This document shows, in pieces, positions 1 through 6,600 of a stretch of DNA of 7,606 nt (position 1 is the first letter of the stretch; each line of letters starts with the position of its first letter). The notes below the pieces were generated by a model. It did not search any database. It saw only the letters and a list, made by a program, of their open reading frames with translations, and was not told the origin of the DNA. The position numbers were made by a program, and so were the translations under genes. Origin of the DNA: Actinomycetota bacterium (GTDB lineage Bacteria; Actinomycetota; Actinomycetes; Streptosporangiales; Streptosporangiaceae); assembly GCA_003168295.1 (NCBI GenBank), contig PMST01000104.1:23299-30904 (forward strand). The letters are read 5' to 3'.

Positions 1-351
1 GTAAAGGTCGCAGACCATCCAGCCCGCTGCGTCGGCCAGCCGGGGCAGTCCGCGGTCGTCGAACCAGTCCGTCCCGTCGAACCGGTCGGCGCCGCGGCGG
101 GCGAAGGTCATCGCCAGGTCGTCCTGGGCGTGGCCGAGAATATTGACCCCGAACCGCCCGGCCTCCCGGATCTGGCCCAGCAGCGCCGAGCCGCGGTCGA
201 ACGCCACGCTGACCAGCGGCGGGTTCAGCGACAGCGACGTGAAGGAACTGACGGTAGCGCCATACGGGCGGCCGTCCCCCGTGGTGGTTACCACCGTCAC
301 GGGGGCGCAGACGCCGGCCATCAGATCGCGGAACTCTTGCGGCTCGATCAT
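1..351 (-). CDS. Flavin reductase family protein, N-terminal part (runs off left edge)
   Basis: The minus strand is open from an ATG at 351-349 to the left edge, giving 117 residues of a protein that is usually about 160-180 long. It matches the small flavin reductase fold (HpaC/ActVB-like), whose members use NAD(P)H to reduce free FMN or FAD, often for a partner monooxygenase. Family signatures seen are GVCAPVTVVTT (residues 13-23), the flavin-binding stretch SSFTSLSLNPPLVSVAF (35-51) and GRFGVNIL (65-72). The ATG is preferred over the adjacent GTG (354-352) because an AGGAG site (complement of 357-361) lies five bases before it. The gene diverges from the GntR regulator, which may control it. 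The partner oxygenase, if any, is not in the window. The family call is secure; the electron acceptor and the C-terminal half are not visible. Confidence 0.9.
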   Translation of the reverse strand, partial: MIEPQEFRDLMAGVCAPVTVVTTTGDGRPYGATVSSFTSLSLNPPLVSVAFDRGSALLGQIREAGRFGVNILGHAQDDLAMTFARRGADRFDGTDWFDDRGLPRLADAAGWMVCDLY

Positions 352-468
352 CACGGCTCCTAATTCTGTATGATGATTATGGCTATACTGCGCCAGGAAT
401 CTAGCCAAGTCAACGGTTATCACCATATTCTTTATAGAGAATTATGGACAACGGCGACGGAGGGCACG
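352..468. promoter_or_regulatory. Divergent promoter/operator region between flavin reductase and GntR genes
   Basis: This stretch is much richer in A/T than its surroundings and separates two divergent genes. On the minus strand TTGACT (413-408) stands 18 bases before CAGTAT (389-384 region), a modest -35/-10 pair that would start the flavin reductase message close to its AGGAG site. No convincing plus-strand promoter was found, though the A/T-rich stretch 423-447 could hold one. Three dyads could be operators: TGGCTA (380-385) with TAGCCA (402-407), whose arms repeat at 22 bases, about two helical turns; GGTTATCACC (415-424), of the form GGT-N4-ACC; and CCATATTCT (423-431) facing AGAATTATGG (438-447) with one unpaired base. 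GntR/FCD repressors usually bind short dyads next to their own genes, so autoregulation and control of the flavin reductase are likely but unproven. Confidence 0.45.
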
Positions 469-1269
469 ATGAGCGGCACCGGCGATGAGACGGGCTTCGA
501 CACGCCGGCGCTGCGGCCCCACGAGTGGCGCCGCCCCCGTCCCGCGGACGTCCGGCCGGGCCCGCGGCTGTCCCGCGGGGAATCCGCGGCCGCCCAGCTC
601 ATCACCATCGCCGAGGCCGCCGCACCCGGCGACCGGCTCGGATCCAAGGAAGAGCTCCGGGCCCGCTGCGAGGTGTCGGTCGGCACCTTCAACGAGGCGG
701 TCCGCATCGCCCAGTCACGGGGGATCATCTCGGTGCGGCCCGGCCCGGGCGGCGGGGTGTTCGCCGCCACCCAGTCGCCCATGGTCCGCCTGGGCAACTC
801 CGTCCTGGCCCTCGACGCCGAGCAGACCCCCGTGGCCGAGGCGGTGCGGATCCGTGACGCGCTGGATCCGCTGCTGATCGAGGACGCGCTCTGGCACGCC
901 TCCCCCGCCGACATCGCCGAACTGCGCGAGATCCTCGCCGACATGGCCTCGGCAGTGCACCGGCTCGATCCCACCGCCTTCGTGCACGCCAACTGGTCGC
1001 TGCACGCCCGCATCGCCGCCATCAGCCCGCACGCCGTGCTGCGCTCGCTGTACGTCAACCTGCTCGACCAGATCGAGTCGCACACCCTCGCCGTGCTGCC
1101 CGGCAGCGAGCAGCCGCTGCCCGAGTACATCACGTCCCGTCACGCCCTGCACGTGGCGATCATCGACGCCCTTGAGCAACGCGACCACGACAAGGCGCTA
1201 AGCCTCATCGCGCAGCACAACACCAGCAACGCCCTGCCCGCCTCGCTGGTCCCGGCCGGGTCAAGGTGA
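469..1269 (+). CDS. GntR-family transcriptional regulator with FCD ligand-binding domain
   Basis: The protein has 266 residues when started at ATG 469, which follows GGAGGG (459-464) by four bases. An in-frame ATG at 370 would add 33 residues, but those codons are A/T-rich, lack a ribosome site and overlap the operator region. Residues 1-35 form a Pro/Arg-rich extension. A winged helix-turn-helix spans about 38-98, including LGSKEELRARCEVSVGTF and the Gly-rich wing RPGPGGGVF. An FCD (FadR C-terminal) domain spans about 120-252: the RIRDALDPLLIEDALW helix, H179, H228 in LHVAIIDAL, and H250. These histidines match the metal ligands of the family. The usual aspartate four residues before the first histidine is asparagine (N175). 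Such regulators are normally repressors released by a small organic acid, which cannot be predicted here. The divergent flavin reductase gene is the likeliest target. Confidence 0.88.
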   Translation: MSGTGDETGFDTPALRPHEWRRPRPADVRPGPRLSRGESAAAQLITIAEAAAPGDRLGSKEELRARCEVSVGTFNEAVRIAQSRGIISVRPGPGGGVFAATQSPMVRLGNSVLALDAEQTPVAEAVRIRDALDPLLIEDALWHASPADIAELREILADMASAVHRLDPTAFVHANWSLHARIAAISPHAVLRSLYVNLLDQIESHTLAVLPGSEQPLPEYITSRHALHVAIIDALEQRDHDKALSLIAQHNTSNALPASLVPAGSR

Positions 1270-1297
1270 CCCGCCCCTGACCGGGCTCCGGTAGCTT

Positions 1298-1338
1298 CCA
1301 GCACCAAGCCGACAATGACGCGTCCGACTTCGTGCTGG
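1298..1338 (+). terminator. Candidate hairpin terminator after the GntR gene
   Basis: CCAGCAC (1298-1304) pairs perfectly with GTGCTGG (1332-1338), and further AAG/CTT and CG/CG pairing inside is broken by single mismatches. It begins 28 bases past the GntR stop codon. There is no T-run after it, which is common for actinomycete hairpin terminators but also means it may be only a 3'-end structure. It would separate the regulator from the downstream synthetase operon. Confidence 0.35.
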
Positions 1339-1383
1339 CCCGGGGGCCGGGCGGCAACCGGCGATGACCGATGACGGCCAACG

Positions 1384-1413
1384 TTGACCAATGAAGTCGT
1401 GAAGGAGTAGGAG
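1384..1413 (+). promoter_or_regulatory. Candidate promoter or ribosome site before the 32-codon ORF
   Basis: TTGACC (1384-1389) is followed after 18 bases by TAGGAG (1408-1413), which fits five of six positions of the actinomycete -10 pattern TAGRRT but lacks the conserved final T. Transcription would then start at about 1420, exactly on a GTG codon, giving a leaderless message. The same bases contain AGGAG (1409-1413), an ideal ribosome binding site six bases before that GTG. Both roles cannot be used on one transcript, so either the promoter lies further upstream or the ORF is leaderless. Confidence 0.3.
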
Positions 1414-1419
1414 CAAGCT

Positions 1420-1518
1420 GTGAGAGAAGTCCCGAAAAAGGTGCTGATCAGCGCGGATGCGGTCGGGGCGCGAGTCATTTCCAGCCCAAGTAGGCTGGTC
1501 GGGGCACGGATCCGTTAA
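1420..1518 (+). CDS. Small ORF, 32 codons, possible leader peptide of the synthetase operon
   Basis: A GTG at 1420 with AGGAG six bases upstream opens a 32-codon frame ending in TAA at 1516-1518. The peptide begins VREVPKKVLISADAVG and continues ARVISSPSRLVGARIR. It has no signal peptide, membrane segment or recognisable family. It is basic and carries five arginines written with five different codons (AGA, CGA, AGG, CGG, CGT), some rare in G/C-rich genomes. About 69% of its third positions are G or C, lower than the neighbouring genes, so its own sequence is weak evidence for coding. It is in the same frame as the downstream synthetase, 24 bases before that gene's ATG, and overlaps the hairpins described separately. 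It may be a regulatory leader peptide or aid reinitiation at the weak downstream site. No function is known. Confidence 0.4.
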   Translation: MREVPKKVLISADAVGARVISSPSRLVGARIR

Positions 1519-1532
1519 GACCCCGATTGTTT
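1461..1532 (+). promoter_or_regulatory. Attenuator-like set of competing hairpins before the synthetase gene
   Basis: CCAGCC (1481-1486) pairs with GGCTGG (1493-1498) over a six-base loop. Immediately after it TCGGGG (1499-1504) pairs with CCCCGA (1521-1526), extendable by two G-U pairs, and is followed by TTGTTT (1527-1532), resembling an intrinsic terminator. The 9-base sequence GGTCGGGGC occurs twice (1461-1469 and 1497-1505), so CCCCGA has two alternative partners. The stop codon of the small ORF lies in the loop of the second hairpin, so a ribosome finishing that ORF would open it. Translation-dependent attenuation is an inference from this arrangement; the stems are short and the T-run is interrupted. 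Confidence 0.35.
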
Positions 1533-1542
1533 GGCGGCGCAC

Positions 1543-3630
1543 ATGGGCGGAATTACCGGCTGCCTGGCGCTGGCAGACGGAGCAGGCCCCGACCCCGAGT
1601 GGGTGGGCCGCGCCGCCATGCGGATCGCCCATCGCGGTCCCGACGACGAGGGTTTCTTCGCCGATCCCGACCTGGCTCTCGGCTTCAGGCGGCTCGCGGT
1701 CATCGACCCATCCCCGGCCGGGCACCAGCCGATGCACTCGGCCGACGGCCGCTACGTGATGGTCTTCGACGGCGAGATCTACAACTACCTCGAGCTGGCC
1801 CAGCGGCTGGCGGCCCGCGGCGTGCAGCTGCGCACCCGGTCGTGTTCCGAGGTCCTGATCGAGATGTACGCGTGGCTCGGCAAGGACGTCGTGCGCCAGC
1901 TCAGGGGGATGTACGCCTTCGCGATCTGGGACCGGCGCGCCCGGGAGCTCTTCTGCGCCCGGGATCCATTTGGTATTAAACCGTTCTTTTACGCGCTGAC
2001 CGCAGGGGGTCACCGGCCCAGGTCGGGGCCCCAGCTCAGGTTCGCCTCCGAGCGCAAGGCGCTGGCCGACGCCGGCGAGGTGAAGGCGATCGATCCGGAC
2101 GCGCTGCGCCGGTACCTGTCGTTCCAGTACGTGCCGGCGCCGGCCACGCTGGTGCCGCCCGCGCGGTCGCTGCCGCCCGGGCACGTGCTGATCGCCCGGC
2201 CAGGCGGCCGGGTCGACGTCTTCAGGTACTGGCGGCCTGAACTGCGGCCCGCCCGCTCCCCGTCGTCAAGCTCGCCGGAGAAGATCCTGGCCGCGCTGCG
2301 CGATTCGGTGGCCGTCCACCTGCGCAGCGACGTACCGGTCGGCGCGTTCTTGTCCGGCGGGGTGGACTCGGCCACCCTGTGCGCGCTCGCGGCGGAGTCC
2401 TGTCCGCACCTGGTGACCGTGACCGTCGGGTTCGAGCGCGAGGGGTTCAGCGAGATCGACGACGCGATGGCCACGGCCACGGCCCTCGGCGTGAAGTCGG
2501 TACCGTACGTGATCAGCCCGGAGGAGTTCATCGCCAGCCTGCCCAGGATCGTCTGGCATCTCGATGACCCGATGGCGGACGCCGCCGCGGTCCCGCTGTG
2601 GTTCGCGGCTCGCGAGGCCCGCAAGCACGTCAAGGTGGTGCTGTCCGGCGAGGGAGCCGACGAGCTGTTCGGCGGATACGGCGTCTACTACCAGCCGGGC
2701 GTGGTCCGCGCGGCCAAGGCGCTGCCCGGCTGGGGGCGGTCGACGATCAGCCGGGTGGCCTCCGAGCTGCCGACCGGGGCCAAGGGTAAGGGCCTGCTCA
2801 ACCGGACCTCGACCCCGCTGAACCGGCGCTACATCGGCAACGCGTACGTGTACCGGGCCGGCCAGGCGCGGCTGCTGCTCCGGCACGGGAACGCCAGCGA
2901 GTTCGACGTGACCGACCCCGTGTACCGGCAGGCGGCCGAGGCCGGCCTGGACGACGTCGCCACCATGCAGCTGATCGACGTCAACACATGGCTGCCGGGC
3001 GACATCCTGGTCAAGGCGGACCGGATGGCCATGGCGCACGGCCTCGAGCTTCGCACGCCGTTCCTAGACCGTGAGGTGCTCGCCGTCGCCGCGCGGCTGG
3101 CCCGGGTGGAGAAGACCGCGGCCGGCACGACCAAGTTCGCGCTCCGCGAGGCGATCGGTGCGCTGCTGCCCCAGGCCGCGGCCGAACGCGCCAAGCTCGG
3201 CTTCCCGGTGCCGCTCGGGCCCTGGCTCCGCGGCGGCATGTACGGTTTCGCCGAGCATGTTGTCCGCACGGCGCAGACGGGTCAGTGGCTGAACCAGGGC
3301 GCCGCGCTTGACATCCTGCGCCGTTTCCGGGCCGAGGACCCCGAGGTGACCTGGCGGCAGGTCTGGCTGCTCGTCATATTCTCGCTCTGGCACCAGATCT
3401 ACGTAGAAGGCGTCTACGACCCAGTTGCCCTCGGCTGGTCCCCGGGGTACGGCGGGCCGGGTAACCCCCCCGTAAGCGGCGAATCAGGAGGATACGGCAT
3501 GGCGGGTACTCCCCCCGCAAGCGGAGGCCCGGCGGGGTCAGGGGGGTACCGGCGCGTGGACAATCCCCCCGTGAGCGGTGGGTCCGGAGGGTATGGGCGC
3601 GTGGACAACCCCCCCGGGGTAACACCATGA
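1543..3630 (+). CDS. asnB: Asparagine-synthetase (AsnB)-like amidotransferase with a degenerate glutaminase site
   Basis: This 695-residue protein has the two-domain AsnB plan. The N-terminal class II glutamine amidotransferase domain (about 1-190) shows HRGPDDEG (30-37), RRLAVID (49-55), DGEIYNY (76-82) and RDPFGIKPFFY (about 140-150). The synthetase domain (about 230-620) shows the ATP pyrophosphatase loop SGGVDS (271-276), SGEGADELFGGY (368-379), LVKADRM (489-495), RTPFLD (504-509) and RAKLGFPVP (549-557). AsnB enzymes adenylate a carboxylate and attack it with ammonia released from glutamine. Here the start reads MGGITG instead of MCGITG, so the catalytic Cys2 is Gly. The pocket asparagine is D76 and the aspartate of the S-D-x-E motif is C101. 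Residues 634-695 are a Gly/Pro repeat tail absent from typical AsnB. ATG 1543 gives the conserved N-terminus but has only GGCGG (1533-1537) as a ribosome site; TTG 1531 is an alternative. The stop overlaps the next gene by four bases. The true acceptor substrate is unknown. Confidence 0.88.
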   Translation: MGGITGCLALADGAGPDPEWVGRAAMRIAHRGPDDEGFFADPDLALGFRRLAVIDPSPAGHQPMHSADGRYVMVFDGEIYNYLELAQRLAARGVQLRTRSCSEVLIEMYAWLGKDVVRQLRGMYAFAIWDRRARELFCARDPFGIKPFFYALTAGGHRPRSGPQLRFASERKALADAGEVKAIDPDALRRYLSFQYVPAPATLVPPARSLPPGHVLIARPGGRVDVFRYWRPELRPARSPSSSSPEKILAALRDSVAVHLRSDVPVGAFLSGGVDSATLCALAAESCPHLVTVTVGFEREGFSEIDDAMATATALGVKSVPYVISPEEFIASLPRIVWHLDDPMADAAAVPLWFAAREARKHVKVVLSGEGADELFGGYGVYYQPGVVRAAKALPGWGRSTISRVASELPTGAKGKGLLNRTSTPLNRRYIGNAYVYRAGQARLLLRHGNASEFDVTDPVYRQAAEAGLDDVATMQLIDVNTWLPGDILVKADRMAMAHGLELRTPFLDREVLAVAARLARVEKTAAGTTKFALREAIGALLPQAAAERAKLGFPVPLGPWLRGGMYGFAEHVVRTAQTGQWLNQGAALDILRRFRAEDPEVTWRQVWLLVIFSLWHQIYVEGVYDPVALGWSPGYGGPGNPPVSGESGGYGMAGTPPASGGPAGSGGYRRVDNPPVSGGSGGYGRVDNPPGVTP
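3442..3621 (+). repeat. Four-unit in-frame direct repeat encoding the synthetase C-terminal tail
   Basis: Units start at 3442, 3487, 3541 and 3586, with periods of 45, 54 and 45 bases, all multiples of three; the last unit is truncated by the stop codon. Each begins with a GG(A/G)GG(A/G)TA(C/T)-like box (more diverged in the first unit), and has a run of six or seven C around its centre. In the first three units the C-run is followed by a small dyad such as CCGCAAGCGG (3515-3524). The encoded consensus is YGRVDNPPVSGGSGG, best kept in units three and four. The close similarity is visible at the DNA level, suggesting recent duplication or a repeat family that has been read into the gene. The tail is probably disordered. 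Confidence 0.8.
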
Positions 3631-6600
3631 CAGGCCCCCGGATCAGCGTCGTGGTGGCGTTTTTCAACAACGAGGACGATCTCGCCGACTGCCTGGACTC
3701 GATCGCCGCCCAGTCGATCACCGACCTGGAAGTGATCATGGTCGATGACGGGTCGACCGACGGCGGCGCCGAGATCGCCCGGGCCAAGGCGGCCGCCGAT
3801 CGCAGGTTCACGCTGGTGCAGCCGCCGGAACACGGGGGCCCGGGAGGCGCCCGCAACCGCGGCATCGAGGTCGCCCGCGGGGAGTTCCTCGCCTTCGTCG
3901 ACGGCGACGACATGATCCCCGCCAACGCGTATGAGCTGCTCCTGAACACGCTGGAGAGCTCGGGCTCCGATTTCGCCAGCGGCGCCGTGCTGCGCATCGG
4001 GCCGAAGGGGATAAACCCGTCGGCGCTACACTCCCTGGCCATCAAGGGCAGGCAGACCCGGACGCACATCACCAAGACGCCGCGGCTGCTCTATGACGTG
4101 TCGGTGTGGAACAAGCTGTTCCGGCACCGCTTCTGGGATTCCCACCAGCTGGCTTTCCCCGAGCACGTGGTGTGGGAAGACATCAGGCTGATGACCAAGG
4201 CGCACGTGCTGGCCACGGCCGTGGACGTGATCCCCGACATCGTCTACTACTGGCGCGAGCGCGCGCAGGGCCGGCTGTCGATAACGCAGAGCCGCACCAG
4301 CATTGTCAACCTGCGGGACCGGATGACCGCGCTGGACGACATCGACGAGTTCATCGCGCGGCACTCGACGGCGCGGCTGCTGCGGGCGCACCAGCGTAAG
4401 GCCCTGAAGAACGACCTGTGGCTATACGTCCAGGACCTGCACAAAGTGACCGATACGTACCGGGCCGAGTTCACTGTCCTGGTGAACGGCTACCTGGACG
4501 GGGTGGGCCGCCGGGTGCTGCGCAGCCTGCCCGCCACCCACAAGCTGGCCTACTATCTAGTCCGGATCCAGGCGATGTCGCAGCTCGCCGAGCTGGCCGC
4601 CTGGATGATGGACCAGCCGGTGCGTCAGGTCCCGATGATCAGGCGGCGTGGCCGACTGCTCGCGGACCTGCCGTTCAGAAAAGAATCGCCGGTGCCGGTG
4701 CCTGCACGCGTCTTCCGGCCGCACTGGCGCGACCTGGACCCGTACATGCAAGTGGACGACATCGGCTGGGCGGACGGCGCGCTGGTGGTGACCGGGCGGG
4801 CCAACGTGCCCTCCGTCGATATCGCCAAGCGCAGGAATACGTCGAAGATCGTGATCCTGCGGCCTCCGGGCCGCCGGCTGCCCGTGCTCGTGCCCGCCCG
4901 TTCGTTCCTGCACCCGGAGGCGACCGCGCTGTCCGAGCAGGAACGGTACAACTACGACTGGTCGGGTTTCCGGTTCGCGATCAGCCCGCGCCGGTTCCGC
5001 AGCCCCGGGGCGTGGCAGTGTTACATGCTGGTCCGCGGTCACGGCGTATGGCGCCCGGCCCGCGTCCACACCCCGGTGCCCGGCCCCGCCGAGCGGCCCG
5101 AGCCGCGGCAGCTCGGGCCGGACCTGCGGTTCGGCGCCCGATGGGCCGGGCTCGGGCTGAACGTGGCCTGCTGGCGGCTCGGCGCGTTCGCGGCCGGGCA
5201 CGCCTGGGTCGACGGCGACCCGGCGGACCCGACGGACCGGGCGGACTCGGGGGACCCGGGGGCGCTGCAGAGCCGCGCCGTCGAGATCGGGGTCGAGGTG
5301 CCCGGAGCACACGACCAGAGCCGCCCGGCCGAGCTGGTGCTCGTCCGCAACCGCGGCGCCGCGACCCGTTCTTTCCCTGCCGCGGCAGCGGGCGGGGGCA
5401 GGTACCGGGCGCGGGTGCCGCTTAGTGACCTGGCGGGGGCGGGGGATGTGGCGGACCGGGTGGGCCGGGTCATCGGGGATGACGGGATGGCCTGGGATGT
5501 CTACCTGAAGGTGACCGGGCAGCCGCGGGTCAGGGTGGCGTGGCCGGACGGGATGCGGGAGAGCAGGCACCTGTTCGGCCGTCGGGAGGCCGTGGTCGAG
5601 CGGAGCCGCTACGGTGACCTTGTGATGGCAGAGCGCACCCCGCGTCCCGTGATCGACGAGCACGAGTGGCAGCCCGACGGGCGCCTGGTGCTCCGCGGCA
5701 GCTTCCTCGGTGCGGCCGGGGCGTATGAGACGGTCCTGCGCAGGATCGGGTCTTCGGACTCCCACGTGATCGGCTTCCGTCGCGAGGGCGAGCGGTTCAG
5801 CGTCGAGGCGGACCTGGACGCGATGCCGTTCTTCGGCTCGGCCGTCCCGTTGCGGGACGGTGAGTGGAACCTGTACGTCCGGCCGGTGGGCAGCGGCCCG
5901 GAAGCGCTGGCGGAACTCAAGTACGACCATGACCGGCTCGGCGACGTCTCGGGCCAGCGGGTGCCGGCGGGCCGTAAGTGGTACCGGCTGATCGTCACCG
6001 GTCACGACGATCCGATGCTCACCGCCGAGCCCAGGCTGCGGCGCGTCGAACAAGGTAATTTCGCCCAACGGGCGTTGCGGCGCGGTTTCTACCCGGCGAT
6101 GCTCCGCACCCCGATCCGGGACCAGATCCTGTTCATCAGCTGGAAGGGCAAGCAGTGCGGTGACAACCCGCTCGGGATCGCGGAGGAACTTCGCCGCCGG
6201 GGCGATGACCGCGAGCAGCTGTGGACCGTGACGGACTGGTCGGTTCCGGTGCCCGACGGCGGCACGGGCGTGCTCCGGGGCACGCAGGAGTACTACGAGG
6301 CGCTGGCCCGGTCGAAGTACCTGGTGTCCAACGACGACATGCAGGCGCCGTTCCGGAAGCGGGGCGGCCAGGTCTACCTGCAGACCTGGCACGGCACGCT
6401 GCTGAAGAAGATCGGGTTCGACATCGCCAACCCGCAGTTCATCAGCGGCACCGCCTACTTCGACCATCTGGCCAAAGACGTCGCGCAGTGGGACCTGCTG
6501 CTGTCGCCGAATCCGTTCAGCACGCCGCTGATGCGCCGCGCCTTCTCCTACGACGGGGAGATCTGCGAGTACGGGTACCCCCGCAACGACCTGCTGCGCC

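Noticed and set aside
370..468. 33-residue N-terminal extension of the GntR regulator from ATG 370
   Set aside because: It is A/T-rich, has no ribosome site, overlaps the operator dyads, and is not needed for the winged helix domain; ATG 469 has GGAGGG.
1420..1518. Small ORF as a lasso-peptide precursor with the AsnB-like enzyme as its cyclase
   Set aside because: The peptide lacks a Gly core start with an acidic residue seven to nine positions later and lacks the leader motif. No leader-binding protein or protease gene is present, and the synthetase domain looks like AsnB rather than a lasso cyclase.
3442..3621. CRISPR array
   Set aside because: Units are contiguous, diverged and coding, without unique spacers of constant length.
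1420..3630. Small ORF as the true N-terminus of the synthetase interrupted by a nonsense codon
   Set aside because: It is in the same frame, but the AsnB fold must begin at the MGGITG segment, and no family member has such an extension. The TAA is therefore more simply the end of a separate ORF.
3414..3833. Minus-strand ORFs through the repeat tract encoding YPPDPPLTGG-type repeats
   Set aside because: Repeat periods that are multiples of three keep every frame periodic and open; the plus-strand frame continues a conserved enzyme and has the start/stop overlap.
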